Shown: positions 41,704-50,623, counted from the stretch's first letter. The stretch: DNA of 64,000 bases from Streptomyces curacoi (GCF_001513975.1 NZ_KQ947984.1:496001-560000); one strand, 5' to 3'. Made by a program: numbers and translations. Notes: a model not told the origin generated them from the sequence alone.

Positions 41704-43268
41704 CGGTGGGCGGTCGCTCTCCCCAACAGGGCGCAGACCAGGGCGGCCTGGGCCACCGCCGCCGTCCCGTGGACGATCAGACCGATCCAGTGCGGGCTGC
41801 CGGCGTGCGCCACCACGGCCGCCGTCTGGGCGAGGGCCGCCGCGCAGCAGATCACCGCGGCGCTGAGCACCGCGCCGAAGGACTGGAGCAGCAGGCCCGT
41901 CCACAGGACCACGCCGAGCAGGAGCAGACCGGCCAGGCGTACGCCCGCGATGCCGGGGGCGTGCGGCCACAGCGCCGAGGTGACGAGGCTGAGGGCGAGC
42001 AGGGCGACCAGGTAGCCGGAGAGGCACTCCACGACCGTGCTCACCGTCGTCCGCCAGAACGCCTTCGGTGTGCTGCTGGAGCGCAGGCCCGCCAGGCTGC
42101 CGCTGCGGAAGCGGTACAGCAGCCATTCGGCGGGGCCCATGCTGAGGGTGAGGGCGACGGCGGCGGGTGCGGCGACCGCGCCGGTCCCCTCGTCGGCCAG
42201 GGCGTCGCCGAGGGCCGCGTACAGCACGAGCACGCCGCTGCCCAGGCCGAACAGGGCGTATGGGAGGGAGCCGGTGAGGCCGGGGGCGATGGGGGCACCT
42301 CCCTGCTCGAGCGAAGCCGAGAGCTTGGGGGAGCGCCGGGCCTTGGGCGCGGTGCCGTAGGAGCCGAAGGGCAGCAGGGCGGTGAGGCCGGCGGTCCAGC
42401 TGCCTTCGCCCGACTCCTTTATCGCGGGCGCCACTTCGAGGAGGGCGAGCACCGCCACCGCGAGCAGCGAGGCCGGCAGCAGCGTGAGTCTCGCGAGCTC
42501 GGGGAGGGGGTGCGCCAGGGCGAACACGGCTGCCGCCGCCATCGGCAGCAGGGCCGCCAGCAGGGCCCGCTCACGGCCCATGACCAGCAGGACCGTGGCC
42601 GCGCCGAGATAGCAGGACTGCCCGGCGGCGAAGGCGACCGCCGCCGGGTCGGCCGTGGCCGCCGTACCCGCCACGACCAGGGCGACCAGGGCGCCGAGCA
42701 GCGCGCCGGCCGGGGCGCCGAGCAGCAGTGAGCGGCGGGCGGCACCGCGGTCGCCCAGGCCGAGCCAGGAGTACGCCCGATGGGCGAGGCCCTGGTTCCA
42801 GGTCCAGCCGACCAGGGCGCCGGCCAGCAGCGGGACCGTGCCCGCGGGGAGGCCGAAGTCATCCTCCGAGCCCGCGAGCAGGGGTGCGCCGAGGACGTAG
42901 CCGAGGCCGGGGAGGGCGAAGACGACGCCGCGCAGGAGGCAGCCGAGCAGGCCCACCTGCCAGGGGTCGTGGACCGGGCCGTCCGGCTCCGGGTAGCGGC
43001 GCTCGACCCGCTCGTAGAGCTCCTCGGCGAGGGCGAAGGAGTTCTTGAAGCCGTAGCGCTCGCGTATCTGGTCGTCCGACAGGCCGTCGGACTCCAGCAG
43101 CGCGGCGATCTCGTCGGGGTGGACGGCGGCGGCTATGAAGTCGTCGAGGCGTTCGGCGAGTTCGTCGAGGGGGTCGGGCTGTGCCCAGCTGGGTGCGATG
43201 CGCTGGCGCGGGATCGCGGGCAGGGCGTCGGGGTGGGAGCCGGGCGGCATCCAGAGGCTTCCGCTCAC
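41700..43268 (-). CDS. Unrecognised polytopic membrane protein of the polysaccharide locus
   Basis: 522 residues from GTG 43268 (GTGA overlap with the glycosyltransferase stop). Residues 1-110 are soluble and helical (LDELAERLDDFIAAAVHPDE, IRERYGFKNSFALAEELYER). Residues 110-520 contain about 12 hydrophobic helices with a hydrophilic break near 300-330. It is not clearly Wzx, PelG or ABC-type. Its place between the glycosyltransferase and hydrolase genes suggests polymer export or a synthase membrane component (inference). Confidence 0.8.
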   Translation of the reverse strand: MSGSLWMPPGSHPDALPAIPRQRIAPSWAQPDPLDELAERLDDFIAAAVHPDEIAALLESDGLSDDQIRERYGFKNSFALAEELYERVERRYPEPDGPVHDPWQVGLLGCLLRGVVFALPGLGYVLGAPLLAGSEDDFGLPAGTVPLLAGALVGWTWNQGLAHRAYSWLGLGDRGAARRSLLLGAPAGALLGALVALVVAGTAATADPAAVAFAAGQSCYLGAATVLLVMGRERALLAALLPMAAAAVFALAHPLPELARLTLLPASLLAVAVLALLEVAPAIKESGEGSWTAGLTALLPFGSYGTAPKARRSPKLSASLEQGGAPIAPGLTGSLPYALFGLGSGVLVLYAALGDALADEGTGAVAAPAAVALTLSMGPAEWLLYRFRSGSLAGLRSSSTPKAFWRTTVSTVVECLSGYLVALLALSLVTSALWPHAPGIAGVRLAGLLLLGVVLWTGLLLQSFGAVLSAAVICCAAALAQTAAVVAHAGSPHWIGLIVHGTAAVAQAALVCALLGRATAHR

Positions 43269-44788
43269 CAGCCGGCCCCGTCCGTCGCGACCTTCTGGTA
43301 CCAGGGGTCCCGCAGTTCGAGGGTCCAGTCGGCGACCGTCTCCAACGTCGGCTCGTACACCTCGGCGCTGCCCGCGAGCTCCTGATAAATCGTCCGGAAA
43401 TTGTCCACGGAGCGGCGGAGTGTGAACCGGTCGATCACCCGCTGGCGGGACAATTCACCCAGTTTCCGGCGCCGCTCGTCGTCGCGGAGCAGGGTGAGCG
43501 CGGCCGCCGCCATCTTCTCCGGCTCGCGCGGCGGGACCACCAGGCCGGTCTCGCCGACGGCCTCGCGCACTCCCCCGACGTCCGTCGAGACGGTCGTACG
43601 GCCGCAGGACATGGCCTCGATGATGGAGAACGGGAAGCCCTCGGAGATGGACGACAGCATGACGACGTGGCCGGCGGCATAGGCGCGCCACACCTCGCTG
43701 ATCCGGCCCTCGAAGGTCAGGCCGTCCCGCACGCCCAGCTCGGCGGCGAGCTTCTCCAGCTTGGTGCGGTAGGCCTCGCCGCCGGGCGGTACGGGGCCGA
43801 ACAGGCGCAGCCGGGTCTCCGGGAGCTCGGCGCGGACCATGGCGTAGGCCCGCAGCAGGGTCTCCAGGTCCTTGATGGGGTCCACGCGGCCGCACCAGGT
43901 GAGGGTGGGGACCTCGGGCTCGGGGCCGGCGTGCGGGAAGGCGTGCGGGTCGACGCCGTTGTAGACGGTGCGGATCTTGTCGGCGTCGGCGCCGCCGCGC
44001 TCCTCCCAGCGGCGGTTGTACTGGTTGCACGGTGTGATCAGGTCGGCCGTGCGGTAACCGTGTGAATTCAGTTCACGGTAGAAGCCGAGCATGAACGCCT
44101 TCACGGGCCAGCGCTGGGCATCGCTGCGGTAACCGAGATAGCGCTCGCGCAGATAGATGCCGTGCTCGGTGAGGAGGAAGGGCACGCCGTCCAGCTCGCG
44201 GGCGGCGAGGGCCGGCAGGGTCGCGAGGCCGCTGCTGACGGCATGGGCCACGGAGTCCTCGGGGATGCGGAACCCGAGGGGGCGCAGAGCGTGCTCCAGC
44301 AGGTCCGTCGCGGTCAGCGCGTCATGGACGGTGGGGCGGGCGGCCGCGGTCGGCAGATGCGGCATCGTCCAGATCCACATCAGCGACCGCAGCGCCGACT
44401 CGGTGCGCAGCGCAGCCGAAAGGCGCCCGTCGCGGGCCAGTTCGGCCAGCTCGTACAGGGCCTCCCCGAAGTCGCACCGCGCCTCCGGGTCGAGGAAGGA
44501 GAGCAGGAAACGCTCGTAGGAGTCGGTGAAACGGCGACGGGCCCGGCCGTACGGCGCGCGCGCCCGCCCCGGACGCGGACCCCAGGTCGGTACGGAGGTG
44601 TGCCGGTAGACGTTCGGCGGCAGCTCCCAGGTCACGGGTTCGCGGCCGGTTCCGGTGAGCGACACGACGTGGAAGTCGACCTCCGGCATGCCCTTGACGA
44701 GCTGGTCGCACCAGGTGCTGACTCCGCCGTGGACATGCGGATAGGTGCCTTCGGTGAGCATGGTGACATGACGGCCGGTGCGCATCAT
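43265..44788 (-). CDS. GT4 glycosyltransferase, PelF/Gtb3-like
   Basis: 507 residues from ATG 44788, with GGGGG upstream. The N-terminus MLTEGTYPHVHGGVSTWCDQLVKG is a PelF/DUF3492 signature (UDP-sugar-dependent transferase of Pel polysaccharide). The C-terminal GT-B half has WCGRVDPIKDLETLLRA, the SSISEGFPFSIIEAMSCGR nucleotide-sugar site with the EX7E-type glutamates, and GGVREAVGETG. PelF and the fungal Gtb3 domain polymerise GalNAc/galactose-type polymers. It is coupled to the membrane-protein gene downstream and follows the CE18 gene after 135 bases. Confidence 0.93.
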   Translation of the reverse strand: MMRTGRHVTMLTEGTYPHVHGGVSTWCDQLVKGMPEVDFHVVSLTGTGREPVTWELPPNVYRHTSVPTWGPRPGRARAPYGRARRRFTDSYERFLLSFLDPEARCDFGEALYELAELARDGRLSAALRTESALRSLMWIWTMPHLPTAAARPTVHDALTATDLLEHALRPLGFRIPEDSVAHAVSSGLATLPALAARELDGVPFLLTEHGIYLRERYLGYRSDAQRWPVKAFMLGFYRELNSHGYRTADLITPCNQYNRRWEERGGADADKIRTVYNGVDPHAFPHAGPEPEVPTLTWCGRVDPIKDLETLLRAYAMVRAELPETRLRLFGPVPPGGEAYRTKLEKLAAELGVRDGLTFEGRISEVWRAYAAGHVVMLSSISEGFPFSIIEAMSCGRTTVSTDVGGVREAVGETGLVVPPREPEKMAAAALTLLRDDERRRKLGELSRQRVIDRFTLRRSVDNFRTIYQELAGSAEVYEPTLETVADWTLELRDPWYQKVATDGAGW

Positions 44789-44815
44789 GTGAGTTCCCCC
44801 CTGTGACTGTGTTCT

Positions 44816-44900
44816 CCGGGGGACGCCCCCGGGCCCCCGAAAGGTGGTGCTGTGGCTCGGAAGCACACCCCGGCCGGTCGGTCATGAGGTGACCGGGGTG
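44816..44900 (-). terminator. Two hairpins between the deacetylase and glycosyltransferase genes
   Basis: CCGGGGG-ACG-CCCCCGG (44816-44832) and CACCCCGG/CCGGGGTG (44866-44900, 19-base loop) lie in the 135-base gap. They may attenuate or terminate the upstream transcript, so the downstream genes could be made at a different level or have their own promoter. Confidence 0.4.
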
Positions 44901-44923
44901 CACTCTGCTCCGGCGGCGCCGCG

Positions 44924-46960
44924 CTACGACGGCAGGTTCAGCTTGAGAGCGGTCTGCAGCAGCTCGGGCGTGGTCCAGCCCGAGCGCTCTCCCGCGTACG
45001 GCGTCCCGAACGCGGTGGTGCCGATGAAGAGTTGCCTGGTGGTCCCTTCCGGTGCGGTCACCGGGATCTGCGTCCCGGACGGTGCGGTGACGGTGACGGT
45101 GTCGCCGACGCGGTACGCCGTGACGGAGCCGTTCGCGAGGGCGCTCTGCCAGGCGGCGCGGCGCTGCAGCTCGGTGCCGATGGCGCGCTGCGCGAGGTTC
45201 TGCACCGGGGTGTTGTCGGCGAAGAGGGCCTGGTAGTCGGCGAGCACCTGCTCCAGGACCGGGTACAGCGTCCGGTCCTCGGCCAGGTTGGACTGGTGGG
45301 CGTAGTGCGGACGCGGATCGCCCGAGACGACGTGCCCGAGGGCGGTACGGGCCTCCTGCGGGACGATGTGGGAGTCGTACCCGGTGGCCGGGTCCAGCGG
45401 GTCGGCCAGACAGGTGGCGGCGGGGTTGGTCTCGCAGACGCCGCTGCCGCCGTCGGCCTCGGAGGTGTAGATCCAGTTGTACTCGTCGACCATCTCCTCC
45501 TCGGTGCCCACGTTGTAGTACACGTTCATCGGGTGCCGGGGCACGGTCAGCGCGGCGCCGACCGAACGCTGCCGGGGCTCACGGGAGTTGTCCGAGGCGA
45601 TCCACTTGACGCCGTTGTCGGCGAGGGCGCCGGCGAGGCCGGGGTTGTCGTCGGGCTGCTGCGGCAGGGTCCTCAGACCCGAGTGCTCGCCGGTGACGAG
45701 CTCGGTGCGGTCGAGCGGGAGGCCCTTGGTGACGCCCCAGTTGTGGTTGTTCCTGATTTGCGCCGCGATGTCGGAGCGGCTCATGTACCGCGTCGAGCCG
45801 TCGGCGTTCTCGGCGCAGCTCCACGGGACGGTCGAGGTGTCCTGGACGCAGCCGAGGAACGGGTGCGTGTAGGTGTGGTTGATCCAGCGGTACTCGGCCT
45901 TGTCGGCGAGCAGCTGGTCGGTGAGCGGATCGGTGCCGCCGTGCTCGCTCTTCCACGCCTCGCCGGAGCCGGCGTTGTAGACCATGTCCAGCGTGAAGCC
46001 GTGCTCCCGCTGCCACTGCGCGGCGTGCACCGCGTCCTCGGCCGTCATACGGATCGGCGTGGTCCCCTCGCCGTCACCGCCCACGCAGTCGAAGTCGCCG
46101 GGCGTGCAGTTGCGCTCGGTGTCCCAGCGGCTGTCGGGCGCGAGGATGTCGTCGACGTGCACCGCGAAATAGTTGCGCGACTGACCGAGGTGCACGCCCT
46201 GTGTCAGCCATTCGACGATGCCCCGGGCAAGCACCCGGAACTGCTGCTGGTGCTCGTTGTAGGCGAAGGTCACCACGAGCTCGCGGCGCCCGTCGTGGCG
46301 GTACTCGCCGATCAGGCTGCCGCGCCCGGACCCGGCGGGCACGGGAAGGTCGACATAGCTGGTGAAGCCGGTGCGGGGCCTGGCGACATAGCCGTAACTC
46401 TCCTGTACGGCGCCATCGTTGTCCTCGAAGGTGAAGGCGCCGTCGAGATAGCCGAAGTACCCCGCCCTGCCCGCGTCCGTGACGGCCGCCGCACGCCCGT
46501 CGAGGGTGCCGGCCCAGCCGCCCTCGCTGGTGTAGTCGAGGCCGACGCCCGGGTGGGCCCAGGTGTAGGCGTCGACCTGCGGGATGCCGTAGGTCCGCTC
46601 GTAGCTCTCCAGCGCGCCCTGCTCGGCGGAACCCGCGCCGAAGGGCGTCTCGTTGGGCAGGACGACGCCCTGGAACTTGGCCCGGGGCCTGCCGTTCACC
46701 GTGTCGCTGAGGAACGCCTCCGTGATGGTCGGGCGGTTCGCGTCGGTCAGGTCGACGGTGGTGTACGGGATGCCGGTGCTCTTCAGCTGGGCGGCGATGG
46801 CCCGGACGGGGCTGTCGCCGTTGTCCACGACCAGCACCCTGAGATCGATGCGCGGTTGCTCCGCGGCCGCGGCGTCGGGTACCCGCTGCCCCAGCACCAG
46901 CAGACCGGCGGCCGCCACCGCGGCGGCCGTGTTTCTCCATCTGTGCGCGCTCAGCGCCAT
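44924..46960 (-). CDS. Agd3-like (CE18) polysaccharide deacetylase, secreted
   Basis: 678 residues with an Ala-rich signal peptide (about 1-32, cleavage near AAAA-EQ). The order of domains resembles Agd3: an N-terminal Rossmann-like part (RVLVVDNGDSPV), a carbohydrate-binding middle, then a NodB-type catalytic region with YFAVHVDDILAPDSRWD (metal/catalytic Asp) and WINHTYTHPFLGC (H-x3-H metal pair). Agd3 removes acetyl groups from GalNAc in galactosaminogalactan, which makes it cationic and adhesive. The ATG has GGAAGGGA 5-12 bases upstream. First gene of the minus-strand locus and divergent from pepA. Confidence 0.85.
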   Translation of the reverse strand: MALSAHRWRNTAAAVAAAGLLVLGQRVPDAAAAEQPRIDLRVLVVDNGDSPVRAIAAQLKSTGIPYTTVDLTDANRPTITEAFLSDTVNGRPRAKFQGVVLPNETPFGAGSAEQGALESYERTYGIPQVDAYTWAHPGVGLDYTSEGGWAGTLDGRAAAVTDAGRAGYFGYLDGAFTFEDNDGAVQESYGYVARPRTGFTSYVDLPVPAGSGRGSLIGEYRHDGRRELVVTFAYNEHQQQFRVLARGIVEWLTQGVHLGQSRNYFAVHVDDILAPDSRWDTERNCTPGDFDCVGGDGEGTTPIRMTAEDAVHAAQWQREHGFTLDMVYNAGSGEAWKSEHGGTDPLTDQLLADKAEYRWINHTYTHPFLGCVQDTSTVPWSCAENADGSTRYMSRSDIAAQIRNNHNWGVTKGLPLDRTELVTGEHSGLRTLPQQPDDNPGLAGALADNGVKWIASDNSREPRQRSVGAALTVPRHPMNVYYNVGTEEEMVDEYNWIYTSEADGGSGVCETNPAATCLADPLDPATGYDSHIVPQEARTALGHVVSGDPRPHYAHQSNLAEDRTLYPVLEQVLADYQALFADNTPVQNLAQRAIGTELQRRAAWQSALANGSVTAYRVGDTVTVTAPSGTQIPVTAPEGTTRQLFIGTTAFGTPYAGERSGWTTPELLQTALKLNLPS

Positions 46961-47313
46961 TGAATGTCCCTTCCCCCCAGAAGATCCCCTGCTGCCTCAC
47001 ATGGCGAATCCGAGGAGGACCTGTGGAAATCATGCAAAGCGGCAAGCCGTTGACTCATCCGAACCAGACGAGTGTGACTCAGCTCACCGAGGGCGAGGAT
47101 CAAGAAATGGCCCCGACGCCACCGACAGGTGAACGCCCGGAGGAATGAGCGAACGCTCACACGAGCGTAGGCTCGTCCCGAGTGTTCGCCGTACCGGGGA
47201 AGGCCCCGCTGATACCGCACCCATAGGTCGGAACTAGGGTCGGCCGACGGGCCCGGTCGACCCACACCATTCGGCCATTCGCAACTTCACATCGGAAGCG
47301 AGAATTCACCACC
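46961..47313. promoter_or_regulatory. Divergent control region, CE18 gene / pepA
   Basis: 353 bases without a gene. It contains TGAGCG-AA-CGCTCA (47146-47159) immediately followed by CGAGC-GTAG-GCTCG (47162-47175), two adjacent palindromes suited to a TetR- or MarR-type dimer, and two TGACTCA copies 24 bp apart (47051, 47075). It probably controls one or both flanking units. No known regulator site is recognised. Confidence 0.5.
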
Positions 47314-48864
47314 GTGACTGCTCTCACTCTCAGCACCGCCGCGGCGCCCGGCCTGCGCGCCGACGCGATCGTGATCGGTGTCGCCAAGGGCGCTGGTTCC
47401 AAGGCCGCCGGGGGCCTGGTCGTCGCACCGGGCGCCGAGGCCGTGGACAAGGCGTACGACGGCAGGCTCGCCGGCGTCCTGGAGACCCTCGGTGCCTCCG
47501 GCGCCGAGGGCGAGGTGACGAAGCTCCCCGCACCCGCCGGCTTCAAGGCCCCGCTCGTGGTGGCGGTGGGCCTGGGCGCCGAGCCCGAGAAGGACGCCGA
47601 CTACGACGGTGAGGCGCTGCGCAAGGCCGCCGGTGCCGCCGCCCGCGCCCTCGCCGGCGCCAAGAAGGCCGCCTTCGCCCTGCCGCTCACGGACGCCGCC
47701 GACGCCGGCGCGATCGCGGAGGGCGCACTGCTCGGGGCGTACTCGTTCGACGTCTACAAGGAGTCGAAGGGGAGCGGCGGCAACGCCAAGGCCAAGAACG
47801 GCAAGGCGCCGCTCGCCGAGGTCGCCGTGCTCGGCGGCAAGCCCCGCGACAAGGAGCACAAGGCGGCGATCGCGCGCGCCATCGCCGTCGCCGAGGAGCT
47901 CAACCGTGCCCGCGACCTGATCAACATGCCGCCGAACGACCTCAACCCGGCGTCGTTCGCCGCCGAGGCCCAGAACGTGGCCAAGCAGCACGGCATCAAG
48001 GTGCAGATCCTCGACGAGAAGGCCCTGGCCAAGGGCGGCTACGGCGGCATCCTGGGCGTCGGCGGCGGCTCGGCGGCGGCTCCGCGGCTGGTGAAGCTGA
48101 CGTACACGCACTCCAAGGGGGCCAAGCACCTCGCCTTCGTCGGCAAGGGCATCACCTACGACTCGGGCGGCATCTCGCTGAAGCCGGCCGGTCACAACGA
48201 GACGATGAAGTGCGACATGAGCGGCGCGGCCGCCGTGTTCGCCGCCGTGGTCGCCGCCGCGCGGCTCGGACTGGAGGTGAACGTCACCGGCTGGCTGGCG
48301 CTCGCCGAGAACATGCCGTCGGGGACCGCCGTGCGCCCGGGCGACGTGCTGCGCATGTACAGCGGCAAGACCGTGGAGGTGCTCAACACCGACGCCGAGG
48401 GGCGGCTGGTGCTGGCCGACGCCCTGTGGGCGGCCTCCGAGGAGAAGCCGGACGCCATCGTGGACGTGGCGACGCTGACCGGGGCGATGGTCCTGGCGCT
48501 CGGCAACCGCACCTTCGGTGTGATGGCCAACGACGACGCGTTCCGCTCCGCGATCGTCGAGGCGGCCGAGGAGGTCGGCGAGGCGTCCTGGCCGATGCCG
48601 CTGCCGGAGCACCTGCGCAAGGGGATGGACTCGCCGACCGCCGACATCGCCAACATGGGTGAGCGCATGGGCGGTGGCCTGGTCGCCGGTCTCTTCCTGC
48701 GCGAGTTCGTCGGCGAGGGCATCACGTGGGCGCACCTCGACATCGCCGGGCCCGCGTTCAACGAGGGCGGGCCCTTCGGGTACACACCCAAGGGTGGTAC
48801 GGGGTCCGGTGTGCGGACGCTGGTGCGGCTCGCTGAGCTGACCGCCTCCGGCGACCTGGGCTGA
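47314..48864 (+). CDS. pepA: Leucyl aminopeptidase (M17)
   Basis: A 516-residue cytosolic di-zinc peptidase. The C-terminal catalytic domain shows GKGITYDSGGISLKP (metal Lys/Asp), MKCDMSGAA, and the M17 signature NTDAEGRLVLADAL. The N-terminal domain (about 1-170) is the less conserved hexamer-forming part. GTG start after a GC-poor leader. It removes N-terminal residues in peptide turnover; lpd follows 370 bases later on the same strand after a terminator-like hairpin. Confidence 0.96.
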   Translation: MTALTLSTAAAPGLRADAIVIGVAKGAGSKAAGGLVVAPGAEAVDKAYDGRLAGVLETLGASGAEGEVTKLPAPAGFKAPLVVAVGLGAEPEKDADYDGEALRKAAGAAARALAGAKKAAFALPLTDAADAGAIAEGALLGAYSFDVYKESKGSGGNAKAKNGKAPLAEVAVLGGKPRDKEHKAAIARAIAVAEELNRARDLINMPPNDLNPASFAAEAQNVAKQHGIKVQILDEKALAKGGYGGILGVGGGSAAAPRLVKLTYTHSKGAKHLAFVGKGITYDSGGISLKPAGHNETMKCDMSGAAAVFAAVVAAARLGLEVNVTGWLALAENMPSGTAVRPGDVLRMYSGKTVEVLNTDAEGRLVLADALWAASEEKPDAIVDVATLTGAMVLALGNRTFGVMANDDAFRSAIVEAAEEVGEASWPMPLPEHLRKGMDSPTADIANMGERMGGGLVAGLFLREFVGEGITWAHLDIAGPAFNEGGPFGYTPKGGTGSGVRTLVRLAELTASGDLG

Positions 48865-48921
48865 GGTCGGTTCTCGGCTGACGGGGCTTCGCGTGCGGGT
48901 AGGGCGAGGCCCCGTCGCCCC

Positions 48922-48963
48922 TTGGGTGGGTCCATTCCGTTATTGGGTGGGTCCATTCCGTTT
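48922..48963. repeat. 21-bp tandem duplication
   Basis: Two copies of TTGGGTGGGTCCATTCCGTT plus one base (48922-48942, 48943-48963), identical except the last base. Intergenic, probably slippage. Confidence 0.85.
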
Positions 48964-48970
48964 GTCCGGC

Positions 48971-49015
48971 GGCTGCAGGTGGTCCGTGCTTGATCGCGCA
49001 GTCCCCGCGCCCCTC
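48971..49015. repeat. Interspersed Streptomyces element, third copy
   Basis: GGCTGCAGGTGGTCCGTG followed by CTTGATCGCGCAGTCCCCGC and GCCCCTC, a slightly shortened relative of the element at 10580-10625. Confidence 0.65.
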
Positions 49016-49234
49016 AACGGCACTGTCCCTCCGTCGGCCATGAGTGAACCTTGCACATATGAACGTGCTACGTCTCACACACCGGCCCGGCGTCTCGTCA
49101 AGCATCGACTAGTGCGAAGATGGGGCTCGGCAGGACAGGGCCCCACCGAAGGGCCGAAGAACGAGCGGCCGGACACCAGCCGCCTGTCGGTCAGTGAAGA
49201 CCGGCGCACGGCGCACATGCATGGAGGACGTGAC

Positions 49235-50623
49235 GTGGCGAACGACGCCAGCACCGTTTTCGACCTAGTGATCCTCGGCGGTGGTAGCGGTGGTTACGCC
49301 GCGGCCCTGCGCGGGGCGCAGCTGGGCCTGGACGTCGCCCTGATCGAGAAGGACAAGGTCGGCGGCACCTGCCTGCACCGGGGTTGCATCCCCACCAAGG
49401 CCCTGCTGCACGCGGGCGAGATCGCCGACCAGGCTCGCGAGAGCGCGCAGTTCGGCGTGAAGGCCACCTTCGAGGGCATCGACATCGCCGGGGTCCACAA
49501 GTACAAGGACGGCGTGATCGCCGGCCTGTACAAGGGCCTGCAGGGCCTCGTCGCCTCCCGCAAGGTGACGTACATCGAGGGTGAGGGCCGCCTGTCCTCC
49601 CCGACCTCCGTCGACGTGAACGGTCAGCGCATCCAGGGCCGCCACGTCCTGCTGGCGACCGGCTCCGTGCCGAAGTCGCTGCCGGGCCTGGAGATCGACG
49701 GCAACCGCATCATCTCCTCGGACCACGCCCTCGTCCTGGACCGCGTACCGAAGTCCGCGATCATCCTGGGCGGCGGCGTCATCGGCGTCGAGTTCGCCTC
49801 CGCCTGGAAGTCCTTCGGCGCCGACGTCACCGTCATCGAGGGCCTGAAGCACCTCGTCCCGGTCGAGGACGAGAACAGCTCGAAGCTTCTTGAGCGCGCC
49901 TTCCGCAAGCGCGGCATCAAGTTCAACCTGGGCACCTTCTTCCAGAAGGCCGAGTACACCCAGGACGGCGTCAAGGTCACCCTCGCCGACGGCAAGGAGT
50001 TCGAGGCCGAGGTGCTGCTGGTCGCCGTCGGCCGTGGCCCCGTCTCCGCCGGTCTCGGCTACGAGGAGCAGGGCGTCGCCATGGACCGCGGCTACGTCCT
50101 GGTCGACGAGTACATGCGCACCAACGTCCCGACCATCTCCGCCGTTGGTGACCTCGTCCCGACCCTCCAGCTCGCGCACGTCGGCTTCGCCGAGGGCATC
50201 CTGGTGGCGGAGCGTCTGGCCGGTCTGAAGACCGTCCCGATCGACTACGACGGTGTCCCCCGCGTGACGTACTGCCACCCGGAGGTCGCTTCCGTCGGTA
50301 TCACCGAGGCCAAGGCCAAGGAGATCTACGGCGCGGACAAGGTCGTCGCTCTGAAGTACAACCTGGCCGGCAACGGCAAGAGCAAGATCCTCAACACCGC
50401 GGGCGAGATCAAGCTCGTCCAGGTGAAGGACGGTGCGGTGGTCGGCGTCCACATGGTCGGCGACCGCATGGGCGAGCAGGTCGGCGAGGCTCAGCTGATC
50501 TACAACTGGGAGGCGCTGCCCGCCGAGGTCGCCCAGCTCGTCCACGCCCACCCGACGCAGAACGAGGCGCTCGGCGAGGCCCACCTGGCCCTGGCCGGCA
50601 AGCCGCTCCACGCGCACGACTGA
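49235..50623 (+). CDS. lpdA: Dihydrolipoamide dehydrogenase (E3)
   Basis: 462 residues from GTG 49235, with GGAGG seven bases upstream; the much longer upstream open frame is excluded. FAD-binding LVILGGGSGGYAAA, the redox disulfide GGTCLHRGCIPTK, NAD-binding ILGGGVIGVEFAS, and the C-terminal base HAHPTQNE are all present. It reoxidises dihydrolipoyl E2 of pyruvate and 2-oxoglutarate dehydrogenases, and the E2 gene follows 63 bases later. Confidence 0.97.
   Translation: MANDASTVFDLVILGGGSGGYAAALRGAQLGLDVALIEKDKVGGTCLHRGCIPTKALLHAGEIADQARESAQFGVKATFEGIDIAGVHKYKDGVIAGLYKGLQGLVASRKVTYIEGEGRLSSPTSVDVNGQRIQGRHVLLATGSVPKSLPGLEIDGNRIISSDHALVLDRVPKSAIILGGGVIGVEFASAWKSFGADVTVIEGLKHLVPVEDENSSKLLERAFRKRGIKFNLGTFFQKAEYTQDGVKVTLADGKEFEAEVLLVAVGRGPVSAGLGYEEQGVAMDRGYVLVDEYMRTNVPTISAVGDLVPTLQLAHVGFAEGILVAERLAGLKTVPIDYDGVPRVTYCHPEVASVGITEAKAKEIYGADKVVALKYNLAGNGKSKILNTAGEIKLVQVKDGAVVGVHMVGDRMGEQVGEAQLIYNWEALPAEVAQLVHAHPTQNEALGEAHLALAGKPLHAHD

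Larger units (their letters stand above)
48865..49234 (+). other. Intergenic region pepA-lpd with hairpin and repeats
   Basis: 370 bases, no supported gene. It holds GACGGGGC/GCCCCGTC arms (48880-48916, pepA terminator candidate), a 21-bp tandem duplication and an interspersed Streptomyces element, followed by the lpd promoter and leader, which show no clear hexamers. Confidence 0.6.

Noticed and set aside
45032..46963. 643-codon plus-strand frame opposite the CE18 deacetylase
   Set aside because: Val/Gly/Arg-rich shadow; the minus-strand protein has a signal peptide and deacetylase motifs.
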